The translations under genes were made by a program, and so were the position numbers. This document shows positions 1 to 10,063 of a stretch of 64,000 bases of DNA, piece after piece; the first letter of the stretch is position 1; every line of letters starts with the position of its first letter. The stretch comes from Chitinophagaceae bacterium 26-R-25 (GTDB lineage Bacteria; Bacteroidota; Bacteroidia; Chitinophagales; Chitinophagaceae). The notes beneath the pieces were generated by a model. That model searched no databases, had not been told where the DNA came from, and saw only the letters and a program-made list of their open reading frames with translations. Location of the stretch: the NCBI GenBank assembly GCA_029906195.1, contig JARWSJ010000004.1, positions 62,001-126,000 on the forward strand, in the 5' to 3' direction.

Positions 1-2
1 CT

Positions 3-2045
3 CAGTTTGTTCAGGTTTCCGGTATGGACAATGATCAGTATAACTATGAGAAGAACCTGATGTGGACGAATCCGATGGGATCTCCCGGTTACGTTGATGG
101 CAAGTATGTATTTCAGTGGCAGCGCGACCAGGAACAGTTTAACCCTTTATACAGTTTGTCACTGCGTAACCAGTATGCAATTACCAATAGTAGTACGCTT
201 AATTCCGCTATTCGCATAACGCACAAGCTGGATTTTATTACCAAAGGGCTTTCTGTAAGCGCAAGAGCAGCCTACGACAGTTATTTTGCCAGTACTGCAA
301 AGGGACAATCTGTACCTGTAAAATGGTTTGTGCGCCAAAATCCTAACGGCGACGTTTTGGATCCAATCTGGGTACAAATAAATAATGAACAACCTTCGCA
401 AAGAAATACAAATGCATATAAAGAGAAGTGGCGCAAGTGGTACGCAGAATTTGCGATAAACTATAGCCGCACTTTCGGCGACCACTCTATTACAGGGTTG
501 CTGATGGGTAACCTCGAAAAGAAATTTGACCCTAAATTACCTTACGATCTTCCTCACGCTTACGAAGGTATTGTGGGTAGGATTGCTTATGGCTATAAAG
601 GCAAATACCTGGCTGAGTATAACATGGGTTACAATGGATCTGAAAACTTCCCTGAAGGACAAAGATTCGGATTCTTCCCTGCGTACTCACTCGGATGGGT
701 AGCAAGTAATGAATCTTTCTGGCCGGTAAACCAATATTTCACTTACCTGAAGGTGAGGGGATCGCTTGGTTATGTTGGTAATGATGGAATTTATATACCT
801 GGATCTAACCCTCCACAGTATGCGCGCTACCTGTATTTACCCGATGTGTGGGGCTATGGCGGCGGCGATATGGGCGGTTATTATTTTGGTATAAACGGAT
901 CTAACCGTAACAAAGTAAAGAGTGCTTATGAAAGCACACTTGGCAACCCGAATGTATCATGGGAAGTTTCGCAAAAAATGAACATAGGTTTTGAAGCCAA
1001 ATTCTTTAAAGATAAACTGGGCATTACCTACGATCACTATGATGAACATAGAAAAGATATCCTGTCATGGAGAGGAACAGTTCCTGGGATAGTTGCCGCA
1101 AGTTTGCCTCCTTACAATTTAGGAGAAACAAGAAACTGGGGTAATGAATTGGAAGTTACCTACAATGATAAGGTTGGCCGTAAATTCAATTACTGGGTAA
1201 AGTCGAATATTTCCAACAACCAGAATAAAATTGTTTTCCGTGATGAACCAATTGTAAAGGGGCTTGAGTACCAGGCAGAAACGGGTAAACCAATCAATAC
1301 GGGAAAATACCTGCAGGCAGATGGTTTGTATACGTCATGGTCACAATTGTATGCAGTAGATGCAAACAACAATCCGATCCTTTCTCAACCTGTTGCTGCA
1401 AAAGATGCAAATGGCAAACCATATACAAACGCCGGTGGGCAGACTGTTCTTGAAAAGGACCTTACACTTGGCGATGTGCCTTTGCAACCTGGCGATATTA
1501 GAATGAAAGACATTAATTACGATGGTAAGATTGACAACAAGGATTATATAAGATCCGGTTATACTTCAATCCCTCGTTTTACGTATGGTGTTTCATTTGG
1601 ATTTAATTATAAAGGATGGGATTTCTCTGTATTGTTCCAAGGTGCCGGTGGTGTAGCCGCAGATCCAATGCCGTCAACCAACAAGCACTTTAACGGTACA
1701 ACAGAAGCGCTCTTTGCAGTGGATTGGAACCGCTTTACGCCTGAGCGTTATGCAGCGGGTGAAAAAATTGATTTCCCTATTGCAGCGTATAACCCTTCGG
1801 CTTATCAGAATACCTTTTTCCATCTTAATACTTCTTATGTGAGATTGAAAAACATGGAAGTGGGCTATACTTTCCAACATGGCGTTCTGTCGAAAGCTGG
1901 AATTGGTTCGGTTCGCGTATATGCGAATGGATTCAATTTGTACACCTGGAGCAAGAATTCTATTTGGGGTGATCCTGAAAATCTGGGTTACATGGGTTAT
2001 CCACTTACCCGTACATACAATGCAGGTTTTAAAGTGAGTTTCTAA
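3..2045 (+). CDS. SusC/RagA-family TonB-linked outer-membrane transporter, 5' end outside window
   Basis: The frame is open from base 3, so the N-terminus (signal peptide, plug domain) lies outside the window and only about 680 C-terminal residues are visible. The visible part is a TonB-dependent beta-barrel: alternating aromatic strands, phrases such as GFFPAYSLGWVASNE that also occur in the second SusC here, an EF-hand-like calcium loop (KDINYDGKIDNKDY), and a C-terminus ending in KVSF with the terminal Phe expected of an outer-membrane barrel. By family it imports oligosaccharides through the outer membrane with a SusD lid. The SusD gene follows 25 bp downstream, so the two are almost certainly co-transcribed. 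Confidence 0.95.
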   Translation, partial: QFVQVSGMDNDQYNYEKNLMWTNPMGSPGYVDGKYVFQWQRDQEQFNPLYSLSLRNQYAITNSSTLNSAIRITHKLDFITKGLSVSARAAYDSYFASTAKGQSVPVKWFVRQNPNGDVLDPIWVQINNEQPSQRNTNAYKEKWRKWYAEFAINYSRTFGDHSITGLLMGNLEKKFDPKLPYDLPHAYEGIVGRIAYGYKGKYLAEYNMGYNGSENFPEGQRFGFFPAYSLGWVASNESFWPVNQYFTYLKVRGSLGYVGNDGIYIPGSNPPQYARYLYLPDVWGYGGGDMGGYYFGINGSNRNKVKSAYESTLGNPNVSWEVSQKMNIGFEAKFFKDKLGITYDHYDEHRKDILSWRGTVPGIVAASLPPYNLGETRNWGNELEVTYNDKVGRKFNYWVKSNISNNQNKIVFRDEPIVKGLEYQAETGKPINTGKYLQADGLYTSWSQLYAVDANNNPILSQPVAAKDANGKPYTNAGGQTVLEKDLTLGDVPLQPGDIRMKDINYDGKIDNKDYIRSGYTSIPRFTYGVSFGFNYKGWDFSVLFQGAGGVAADPMPSTNKHFNGTTEALFAVDWNRFTPERYAAGEKIDFPIAAYNPSAYQNTFFHLNTSYVRLKNMEVGYTFQHGVLSKAGIGSVRVYANGFNLYTWSKNSIWGDPENLGYMGYPLTRTYNAGFKVSF

Positions 2046-2070
2046 TTTCTAATCCAAAAAGACAAAACAG

Positions 2071-3999
2071 ATGAAAAAAATATATTTACCTCTTCTGCTT
2101 TTTGCCGGTGCTATTTCGGCAGGCATGATGAGTGGTTGTTCAAAAGATTTCCTGGAAAAGCCAAAAGGTGGCGCGGTAACTGTTGACACCATTTTCCATA
2201 CACAAATGCAGGCACAGTATGCTGTTGCAGAAATGTACAAATGGTGTATTCCTTCAGGCTTTGTATTAACTGAGTCTGCGGATTGCCGTGAGGACGCTCT
2301 TACAGATAATGTGTACTTAACACTTCCGGGTGCTGCCTGGGTTGCTGGTAACTACAATTACCAAACTTATATTTTCGGCAACATGACTCCTGCAGCTGCT
2401 ATTGACAGGGGCCCTACTGCACTCGGCCGTGGCGATGCACCTCCTTTCAGCGGATGGTACAAAGCGATCAGAAAGGCCAATCTTGTTATTAAAAATATTA
2501 GTGCTGTTACAGATGCAACTCCTGAGTGGATCAATGATGTGAAAGGACAGGCAATTTTTTGCCGCGCAATGGCCCACTACAGCGCATTCCGTATGTTTGG
2601 TGGTATTCCAATTGTAACGACTGTATTGGCAGGTGACGGAAAGATTTCTATTCCTCGTTCTTCTGTTCAGTCTGTTGTTGACAGTATTGTAACCTGGTGT
2701 GACCAGGCTGCAACTTTACTTCCGGCAACACGCGGTTCAGTTGACTATGGAAAAGTAACAAGCCTTGCTGCCCTTGCTTTAAAAGCAAGAATCTTATTAT
2801 ATGCTGCCAGCCCGCTTTATAACACTCCAAGTGAGATGAAGTCTATCATCTCAGGAGCAAGATATGGCAACGAGAAAGACTCTGTTCTGTGCTATGCTTC
2901 TTATGATAAAGAGCGTTGGAAAAAAGCAGCAGATGCTTCTAAAGCCGTTATCGACGCAGCTGGTGGTTCGGGAGTTTATTTGTACGTGTCATCTCCAACA
3001 CCGAAGCCAACTACAACACCTAACACCGATACTTACGCAGGTCTTGGCGATTACGAAGCAGTATGCAATAACGTATATGGAACTGCAGGTGCTTATGGTA
3101 ACCCTGAAATGATTTTGGTAAATACATTCAATCAGAAAGATCCTGATAAGAGCCAATGGAACGAGTGGGGTTTTTATAACACTTCTAAGATCCGTATGAA
3201 TCAATGGGGTGCTAAGAATAACGTGCCAATCGAGTTCCTGCAGATGTATGAAAAAACTGATGGCACCACCTGGACCGCTACTCCTACCGGAAAAGATTTC
3301 AAAGCTTATTTCGAAGGACTGAGCCTGGACCCTCGCGCATACCAGTGCCTTGCATATGCCGGACAACGCTGGAACAGTGCCAGAACATTTGTTACTTATT
3401 ACAAATCTTCAGGAGATTCGCCTCTGAGTTATTCACAGGGTGCCCTTTGTGATGATACCAACGCAGGTGACGCAACAGGAAGTGCTGTCGAAACAACAAA
3501 ATTTGTGGCACGTGTTGACAATATGAATGACAACCACTTTGCATGGCCCGTTTTCCGTTTGGCTGAATTTTACCTAAGCTATGCAGAGGCGTTAAATGAA
3601 TATGCAGGGCCTACTGCTGAAGCGACTACTTACCTGAACCTGATCAGGGCAAGAGCAGGCATGCCAGCTAAAACACCAGCATCTACAAGTGACTTCCGTA
3701 CTGCCATTCAAAATGAGCGTTCTGTAGAACTGGCTTTTGAAAATCACAGATACAACGATTTGCATCGCTGGTTGACAGCTCATACTGTATTAAGTCAAAG
3801 TTTTCATGGATTTTCGGTTACTGCGTCAACGAATGGCGTTACTCCGAAACCAACCAATCCTTTCCTCAACTGGGTAACTATTAATTACGGAGCAAGAGTA
3901 TTTCCTATGAAGTATTACTATGTGCCGTTCCCACTGGATCAAATAAGCATGATGTATTTAGGAGGAAAAGACTGGGATGGTCAAAACCCAGGATGGTAA
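2071..3999 (+). CDS. SusD/RagB-family glycan-binding outer-membrane lipoprotein
   Basis: A 642-residue protein starting with a lipoprotein signal: a hydrophobic stretch, then M-S-G-C-S, so Cys23 is the probable lipidated residue. SusD features are the N-terminal KDFLEKPKGG, the helical core with FRLAEFYLSYAEALNEY and YLNLIRARAGMP, the ENHRYNDLHRW segment and the C-terminal DGQNPGW ending. SusD proteins sit on the outer face of the outer membrane as the lid of the SusC barrel and bind glycan. It pairs with the SusC gene ending 25 bp upstream. It is longer than many SusD proteins (about 500-600), with extra loops in the middle. The ligand cannot be read from sequence. Confidence 0.95.
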   Translation: MKKIYLPLLLFAGAISAGMMSGCSKDFLEKPKGGAVTVDTIFHTQMQAQYAVAEMYKWCIPSGFVLTESADCREDALTDNVYLTLPGAAWVAGNYNYQTYIFGNMTPAAAIDRGPTALGRGDAPPFSGWYKAIRKANLVIKNISAVTDATPEWINDVKGQAIFCRAMAHYSAFRMFGGIPIVTTVLAGDGKISIPRSSVQSVVDSIVTWCDQAATLLPATRGSVDYGKVTSLAALALKARILLYAASPLYNTPSEMKSIISGARYGNEKDSVLCYASYDKERWKKAADASKAVIDAAGGSGVYLYVSSPTPKPTTTPNTDTYAGLGDYEAVCNNVYGTAGAYGNPEMILVNTFNQKDPDKSQWNEWGFYNTSKIRMNQWGAKNNVPIEFLQMYEKTDGTTWTATPTGKDFKAYFEGLSLDPRAYQCLAYAGQRWNSARTFVTYYKSSGDSPLSYSQGALCDDTNAGDATGSAVETTKFVARVDNMNDNHFAWPVFRLAEFYLSYAEALNEYAGPTAEATTYLNLIRARAGMPAKTPASTSDFRTAIQNERSVELAFENHRYNDLHRWLTAHTVLSQSFHGFSVTASTNGVTPKPTNPFLNWVTINYGARVFPMKYYYVPFPLDQISMMYLGGKDWDGQNPGW

Positions 4000-4031
4000 T
4001 TAAGGTTTGAAAATCGACAATCATAAACTAC

Positions 4032-6893
4032 ATGAAAAATTTAAATATAAAACTCTTTATAGGGCTGCTCTTTCTGGCTGGGCTGGATGTGACCCAGGCA
4101 CAAACAAAGGCGCCTGCCCAATTGGATTCTGCAATATTGCTGACTGGAAAAAGCGACACTGAAAAACGAATAGACGGCGGTATCAGAAACGAACAGAGCT
4201 GGAGAAATACAGGCGCAACTTTTACGCTTTCAGGTGAAGAGCTTGCAAAAACGAATGCAGGTAATTTGCTGAATACATTGCAGGGAAGAATCCCGGGATT
4301 GACTGTGTCTACTGGTTCCGGTGAACCTGGTTATGATGCGCCAACGTTGTATGTGCGTGGACTGAGTAGCTGGAACATAACTGGCAACAGGGTAACTATT
4401 TACCTGGACGGCTTTCAGGTTGACATGAATTCTCTTTCTGCTTTGTCTCCAAATGAAATAGAATCTGTGACCTTGTTAAAAGATGCGGCTGCCACTGCTA
4501 TTTACGGTCTTGATGGAGGAGCGGGTGTATTGAGTGTTCGTACTAAAGAAGGAACAAAATCCGGCAAAACCAAAATTGAAGCAAATGCAAGATACGGTGC
4601 CATGCGCCCAATCGGCTTGCCACAGGTAATGGATGCTTACGGTTATGTAACCGCCTACAACCAGGCTTTGCAAAATGATGGGTTGCCCATCAAATACTAC
4701 AATCCTGAATTGTACAAGGCTACCGATGACCCTTTTCACCCCAATGTGAACTGGTACGATAAAATGTTGACCAATAAATCTGCCACACAGAACTACGACC
4801 TCTCATTCCGTGGTGGTAATGACAAGGCAAGATTTTTTGTATTGGGTGGCTATACAAGTTTCACAGGTATCTACAAAGATGCTGATGTGATCGACAAGGA
4901 TTTTGGTACCAATGCAAAATATAACAGGCTTAGTTTGAGAGCCAATCTTGATTTGAACCTGAATAAAAATCTATCTGTAAAAGCCACTGTTTCGGGCATT
5001 ACAGAAGACCGTAATACACCAGCTGGCTTTACAGCAAGCAGCGTGTTTGCTGGCCTGTTAAGGACTCCGGCAGCTGCGTTTCCTGTAAAAAACCTGGATG
5101 GTTCATGGGGAAACAATGCTGTGTATAGTTTCAATCCTGTTCAAAATCTGAGACAAAATGGTATCTATAGCTCACATACAAGATACTTGCAAACAAACGT
5201 GAGCTTCAAAGAGAAGTTGGATATATTGACCAAAGGATTGGCGCTTAGCGGTGGTGTTTCATTTGCCAACGTATATACAGGTGTTTACCAAAAAACGTTT
5301 ACGGTGCCTTCTTACGAAATTACCAAAGACGCTTATGACAACCCTGTGATAGATGCAAAAGGCAACGTGGTTTATAAAACAATAGGTGCTACAAGCCAGG
5401 GCGGTTCTGACGGAGGTAATGATCACTGGAACCGTACATCTTCCATCTTTGGATTTGATTACGACAGAAGTTTCGGCAAACATTCTTTTACAGGAATGGT
5501 AAAATACACCCGTTCAAGTTATGTACATGATGGCCAGGTGTATGCCGTAGTAGAGCAAGGTTTACGTGGCAATGTTACTTATGACTACAGTAAAAAATAT
5601 GTTGCCGATCTGTCCTTCTCTTATCTTGGTTCAGCCGATTTCCAGGCGGGCCATCGCTATGGATTCTTTCCTGCAATAGGCCTGGGATGGGTAGCAAGCA
5701 ACGAAGACTTTTTGAAAAATAATAAGGTAATTAATTTCTTAAAGGTTAGAGGATCTTATGGTAGAACTGCTAATACCAATGAGAACTATCGCTTTTTATA
5801 TGACCAGTGGGCGAGTTATACCGGCGGTGTTTACATACTTGGGACAACGGATGGTGGAAGAAATGGGAGAACAGAAGGCGCCGTTCCGAATTCCAACTTT
5901 ACATGGGAATCTAAACAAAGTGCGAACCTGGGAGTTGACCTGACAATTTTGAATAAATTGAATGCAACCGTGGACGTGTTTAGAGAAAAACGTACCGGTA
6001 TTTTGGAAGCACCTGTTGGTGTACCTGACTATACTGGTTTCAATTTTCAAAACATGAACACAGGCGAAGTGGTGAACCAGGGCTTTGAACTATCGCTTCA
6101 ATATCGGGACAAAACCAAAAGCGGCTTTGAATATTACGGAGGAGCTTCTATGGCATATGCCCACAATAAACAAACAAAAGTCGCAGAAGATCCGCAACCC
6201 TATGATTATCTATACAATAAAGGGTATAGAATTGGTCAGATGAGAGGATTTAAAAATGCCGGTTTTTACCAGGTGTCAGATTTCGACGCAAATGGTAACC
6301 TGAATGCCGGTGTTGTAAAATCTACTTATGGAACGGTACATCCGGGCGACCTGAAGTATGTTGATATGAATGGTGACGGATTGATCAATAACTACGACCT
6401 TATGCCAATGAAGTATACCAGGCTTCCTGAAATTACCTTAGGATTTAATTTGGGCTTCAAATACAAAGGGTTTGACTTTGATGCGTATGTACAAGGTGTC
6501 ATGAACAGAACAGTAAGCCTGCTCGAAGACGCTTTCGATTATACGCACCCGTTAGCAAACAATACTAACATCACTGCTTTCTCAAATAACCCATGGACTC
6601 CGGCAACAGCAGCTACGGCTACTTCGCCAAGATTGTCTACACTGGTAAACAACAACAATGGTGTGCCCGCAGAGTTTTGGCTTCGTAGCGGTAACTTCTG
6701 GAAACTGCGCAGTGTGGAAGTCGGATATACTTTGCCTCGCACAGGGTTCCTGAAGAAAACAGAGATTTTAAGAGTTTTCCTGAACGGCAACAATTTGTTG
6801 GGTAACAAAATTGATGGCCTGGAGCCGGAAAGACTTTCAATGGGTTATCCGTTGATGAAGACAGTGACAATTGGATTGAAAGCAAAATTTTAG
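4032..6893 (+). CDS. SusC-like TonB-linked outer-membrane transporter, short N-terminus
   Basis: A 953-residue protein with a cleavable signal peptide ending ...DVTQA-Q. After only about 50 residues the TonB plug begins (SGEELAKTNAGNLLNTLQGR, then a YVRG motif), followed by the beta-barrel and a terminal KAKF. The carboxypeptidase-regulatory-like beta-sandwich that usually precedes the plug in SusC proteins is absent, which explains the length being below the usual 1,000-1,100. A calcium-loop-like DMNGDGLINNYD lies near residue 780. It is 32 bp downstream of the first SusD and 24 bp upstream of the second, within one operon-like run. Tandem SusCD pairs suggest uptake of two related ligands or two product sizes (inference). 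Confidence 0.94.
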   Translation: MKNLNIKLFIGLLFLAGLDVTQAQTKAPAQLDSAILLTGKSDTEKRIDGGIRNEQSWRNTGATFTLSGEELAKTNAGNLLNTLQGRIPGLTVSTGSGEPGYDAPTLYVRGLSSWNITGNRVTIYLDGFQVDMNSLSALSPNEIESVTLLKDAAATAIYGLDGGAGVLSVRTKEGTKSGKTKIEANARYGAMRPIGLPQVMDAYGYVTAYNQALQNDGLPIKYYNPELYKATDDPFHPNVNWYDKMLTNKSATQNYDLSFRGGNDKARFFVLGGYTSFTGIYKDADVIDKDFGTNAKYNRLSLRANLDLNLNKNLSVKATVSGITEDRNTPAGFTASSVFAGLLRTPAAAFPVKNLDGSWGNNAVYSFNPVQNLRQNGIYSSHTRYLQTNVSFKEKLDILTKGLALSGGVSFANVYTGVYQKTFTVPSYEITKDAYDNPVIDAKGNVVYKTIGATSQGGSDGGNDHWNRTSSIFGFDYDRSFGKHSFTGMVKYTRSSYVHDGQVYAVVEQGLRGNVTYDYSKKYVADLSFSYLGSADFQAGHRYGFFPAIGLGWVASNEDFLKNNKVINFLKVRGSYGRTANTNENYRFLYDQWASYTGGVYILGTTDGGRNGRTEGAVPNSNFTWESKQSANLGVDLTILNKLNATVDVFREKRTGILEAPVGVPDYTGFNFQNMNTGEVVNQGFELSLQYRDKTKSGFEYYGGASMAYAHNKQTKVAEDPQPYDYLYNKGYRIGQMRGFKNAGFYQVSDFDANGNLNAGVVKSTYGTVHPGDLKYVDMNGDGLINNYDLMPMKYTRLPEITLGFNLGFKYKGFDFDAYVQGVMNRTVSLLEDAFDYTHPLANNTNITAFSNNPWTPATAATATSPRLSTLVNNNNGVPAEFWLRSGNFWKLRSVEVGYTLPRTGFLKKTEILRVFLNGNNLLGNKIDGLEPERLSMGYPLMKTVTIGLKAKF

Positions 6894-6917
6894 CACGAAC
6901 ATTTTAAGACACACAAA

Positions 6918-8606
6918 ATGAAAAAATATTATTATCTCATCATTATAGTGTTTGCTACATTCTCTCTGGGCTCTTGTAAAAAGGACTTCCTGGATGTAAA
7001 AAACGTACCAGCCGATATGCCCATAAGCATGATGTACAAAACTTATGACTACGCACAGGATGTTGTGTGGAAAGCATATAGCTATTTGCCGGACAGCTAC
7101 AACTCGGTGGATTTGGAAGCTGCATCAGACGATGCTTACCATACCAACGTTAACAACCGCTCTCACATTTTCAATAACGGTACATGGACACAGTTCTATA
7201 ACCCTGATGGCGTTTGGTCCAGTTGCTTTGATGGCATTTACCAGGCAAATCTTCACCTGGCACACAGGAAAGAAATAAGTCTCGATTATCTTTCAAACGG
7301 TATCGTTAACAACGATTCCACTACCTACAAAAGAGCCGTATTGAATGTGGCCTATATGCAGGGCGAATGTTATTTTCTTAAAGCATTCTTCTATTTGGAA
7401 TTGGTAAAACGCTACGGCGCAGTACCGATCATCGATACTGCAGTTGACTACAACAACACTGCTTCATGGAAAGGCCTCCCAAGAAATTCAGTAGATGATG
7501 TTTTCAAGTATATCGTTAACCTATGCGATAAGGCTGCTGTAATTATTCCTGACAGCGTGCGCACCAGCGCCACTACCACATGGTATGAATCAGGCAGAGC
7601 TACTTACGCAGCGATCAAAGCACTTAAAGCAAAAGCGTTGCTGTTTGCAGCAAGTCCTTTGTTCAAAGATGCAGGCTCAACCTATACATGGGCAGACGCT
7701 GCAGCAGCTGCAAATGATGTCATCAAAATGAATGCTTTTAACCTTGATGCTTCTTATGCAAATTTGTTTGGAGCTGGCAACGCAACATCAACCGAGGCAA
7801 TTTTCTTCAAAAGATATAGCGACCAGAATGGTTTTGAATACAATAACTTCCCCATTATGTTTGAAAAAAGTAATGGTAACAGTGTAACACCAAGTCAAAA
7901 CTTCGTAGACGAATTTGAGGTAAAAAGCGGCTCTACATCTGTTCCTTTTGACTGGAACAACCCAACGCATGCAGCCAATCCGTATGCAAACAGAGATCCA
8001 CGTTTGGGATTGACTGTAGTGTACAATGGATCTACATTCAGCGCCAATACAATTCAAACATATGTTGGTGGAAATAGTGGCCAGCCTAAATTGAATTCTA
8101 CAAAAACAGGATACTATTTGTCAAAATATGTTAACCAGACTGTCAGCCTGACCAACGCTACTAAAACAAAACACCAGTGGTTGTATTTCAGATACGGTGG
8201 TTTGTTGCTCGATTATGCAGAAGCTATGTTCAACGCTTATGGTGCAAGCGGCAACCCGCAAGGTTACAGCATGACTGCACTGCAGGCGCTTAACAAAGTA
8301 AGGGCACGTGCCGGTGTTGCTATGCCAGCCCTGGCAGACTTGTCACAAGCAGCTATCATGCATGAGCGTAGAGTAGAACTTGGATTTGAAGGTCAACGCT
8401 ATTGGGATGTGCGCAGATGGAAACAAGGTGGCACGTATTTCAATGCGCCTTTGAACAGAATTGAGATCACCTTAAACGGAAGTTCGTATACCTATGCTGT
8501 GAAGAAACTGGAAGACAGAGTATACGATGACAAGAAAATGAACTGGTACCCAATTCCTCAAAATGAAATTGTAAAAACTGGCTGGACGCAAAACGCCGGT
8601 TGGTAA
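6918..8606 (+). CDS. SusD/RagB-family glycan-binding outer-membrane lipoprotein (second copy)
   Basis: 562 residues, a typical SusD length. The lipoprotein signal reads ...FSLGSCKKDFLDV, with lipidation at the Cys of LGSC. Family features are the ECYFLKAFFYLELVKRYG helix, the LLDYAEAMFNAYG and LNKVRARAG motifs, the ERRVELGFEGQRYWDVRRWK block and the C-terminal WTQNAGW. It partners the 953-residue SusC gene that ends 24 bp upstream and acts as its extracellular lid. Sequence similarity to the first SusD is limited to family motifs, so this is a second pair rather than a recent duplicate. Confidence 0.96.
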   Translation: MKKYYYLIIIVFATFSLGSCKKDFLDVKNVPADMPISMMYKTYDYAQDVVWKAYSYLPDSYNSVDLEAASDDAYHTNVNNRSHIFNNGTWTQFYNPDGVWSSCFDGIYQANLHLAHRKEISLDYLSNGIVNNDSTTYKRAVLNVAYMQGECYFLKAFFYLELVKRYGAVPIIDTAVDYNNTASWKGLPRNSVDDVFKYIVNLCDKAAVIIPDSVRTSATTTWYESGRATYAAIKALKAKALLFAASPLFKDAGSTYTWADAAAAANDVIKMNAFNLDASYANLFGAGNATSTEAIFFKRYSDQNGFEYNNFPIMFEKSNGNSVTPSQNFVDEFEVKSGSTSVPFDWNNPTHAANPYANRDPRLGLTVVYNGSTFSANTIQTYVGGNSGQPKLNSTKTGYYLSKYVNQTVSLTNATKTKHQWLYFRYGGLLLDYAEAMFNAYGASGNPQGYSMTALQALNKVRARAGVAMPALADLSQAAIMHERRVELGFEGQRYWDVRRWKQGGTYFNAPLNRIEITLNGSSYTYAVKKLEDRVYDDKKMNWYPIPQNEIVKTGWTQNAGW

Positions 8607-8645
8607 TAAAACTTAACAAAAGAATTCATAAACGCTAATACAATT

Positions 8646-9518
8646 ATGATTATGAAGTCGTCAATTAATTCTAAAATAGTCAACACAATATTTCCACTGG
8701 TTGCTGGCGCTGCACTACTGTGCAGTTGCAGCAAACAGCAAACAAACAGCAGCTACGAGTCTTACGGCCCGGTCGATAGCCTTACAGCTACTTTTACCGT
8801 AACTCCTGTGCAGGGCAGTGACACAAAATTTGTTGTAAAAAATACAACTGCCGGTAATTGCGTAGGAACATATTGGAACCTGGATCAGGGTGCCGGATAT
8901 GCAGGCGGTAAAACGACAGATACTGTTTTTTTCCCATTGGCAGGAACATACAACATCAGAATGCAGGCTGCGGATAAGCGTGGCCGTTTATACACCTCTG
9001 CTCCGGTAAGTGTTACAACAACTTCAAATGATCCCCGATATTTATTAAAAGGTGGACAAATGCGAACCGGCGATGATGCGTTCTGGAGCCATTTTGACCA
9101 GGGAGCACCTAATGGAAATTGGGTATTGGGGACTGGTAATTTTACCGTAACCGGAAACCCTAAAAACAGTGGCATCTATCAGGCCGTACAATTAGTTGCA
9201 GGTAAGAAATACAATATTTCGATAACGTCGGCAGCTACTACATATAACAGCACCTGGGGTGAAATATGGATAGGCAAGTTTCAGCCTGTTAACGGTTCTG
9301 ATTATGGAGCAGCTGCTCCGTCTGCCGGAAATGCAAGCGCTTCAACACCTACTTTTGTGAGTTGGGCAAGCAGCACCACTGCATTTACATCCAGCACAAA
9401 AACAAGTACGTTTACGCCGGGTACTTCAGGAACTTATTATTTCACAATAAAAGTAGGTACCGGAAGTTCTTTCAGCTCGATCGCAATTTCCAACGTAAGC
9501 CTTTATAGTGATAACTAG
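8646..9518 (+). CDS. PKD-like surface lipoprotein, probable glycan-binding protein
   Basis: 290 residues. A lipoprotein signal (hydrophobic core, then LLCSCSKQQ) places it in the outer membrane. A first beta-sandwich (residues about 45-115, VFFPLAGTYNIRMQAADKRG) resembles a PKD domain. The C-terminal half (WSHFDQGAPNGNWVLG to the end) looks like a carbohydrate-binding beta-sandwich ending in a Ser/Thr-rich strand. It follows the second SusD by 39 bp, the position where SusE/SusF-type surface glycan-binding proteins sit in polysaccharide utilisation loci. An alternative ATG lies two codons in. Binding function is inferred from position and fold, not from a named family. Confidence 0.75.
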   Translation: MIMKSSINSKIVNTIFPLVAGAALLCSCSKQQTNSSYESYGPVDSLTATFTVTPVQGSDTKFVVKNTTAGNCVGTYWNLDQGAGYAGGKTTDTVFFPLAGTYNIRMQAADKRGRLYTSAPVSVTTTSNDPRYLLKGGQMRTGDDAFWSHFDQGAPNGNWVLGTGNFTVTGNPKNSGIYQAVQLVAGKKYNISITSAATTYNSTWGEIWIGKFQPVNGSDYGAAAPSAGNASASTPTFVSWASSTTAFTSSTKTSTFTPGTSGTYYFTIKVGTGSSFSSIAISNVSLYSDN

Positions 9519-9523
9519 AAAGA

Positions 9524-9696
9524 CAATTTGAAAATATGGTAATTTGAAAATTTGAAAATTCGTTATGTGCGATTGGTTTAGTGAATACAAAACGCTTCGA
9601 TATTCGAATTGATAGTTGGTTTATATACGAAATGCAGTTGAAAAAATCAGAGATCCCAATTTTCAAATTTTCAAATTGCCACATTTTCAAATTTCC
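9524..9696 (+). repeat. Intergenic inverted repeat of TTTGAAAA words (two arms)
   Basis: The left arm (9524-9562) reiterates AATTTGAAAA-type words. The right arm (9656-9696) is its reverse complement with about 34 of 37 positions matching, separated by about 93 bp of unrelated sequence. A further right-type arm with the same word order lies at 10064-10098, just before the GH30 start codon. Confidence 0.85.
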
Positions 9697-9722
9697 TAAA
9701 CCTTAAATCAGTCATAACGAGT

Positions 9723-9751
9723 TGCCGTGTTTTTACACGGCAGCTTTCTTT
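9723..9751 (+). terminator. Hairpin with T-rich tail
   Basis: TGCCGTGT (9723-9730) pairs with ACACGGCA (9735-9742) around a 4-nt loop and is followed by a pyrimidine-rich tail. It could end the transcript of the SusCD/lipoprotein operon. Confidence 0.5.
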
Positions 9752-9778
9752 CAGCTCGTTCGAATTCCTTTTCGCTTT

Positions 9779-9982
9779 GCGATGTTTAACATGTCACCCC
9801 TTCGGGGCTTGCATTGGGTTCTTGATAATTCAATAGCGCTACCAACGTGTTGCCCCGCTGGGGCTGTTCCGATCTTTTTGAATGGTCAATTAGCCCCAGC
9901 GGGGCGACACGTTAGTAGAAAAGAAAACGAATTGGAAAATTACAAGCCAGCCCGAGAGGGGCGACATGTTAAACATCGCGAT
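9779..9982. repeat. REP-like nested palindromes
   Basis: Two inverted repeats are nested. The outer arms (9779-9810 and about 9946-9982) share GATGTTTAACATGTC and a CCCCT/AGGGG core. The inner arms (9844-9865 and 9892-9913) match at 21 of 22 positions around GCCCCGCTGGGGC. GC-rich palindromic cores flanked by ACATGT/ACGTGT are typical of REP/BIME elements. The rest of 9752-10102 holds no credible gene. Confidence 0.65.
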
Positions 9983-10063
9983 GCGAATTTTTTTTGCGCC
10001 TAAATCGACGGACATATTTTCATCAGGAACCATGCTGGCAAACGCTGCCTGACCAATTGCTTC

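Noticed and set aside
9722-10003. 93-codon frame in the REP-like region
   Set aside because: It translates the nested palindromes and has no family features; the DNA is better explained as repeats.
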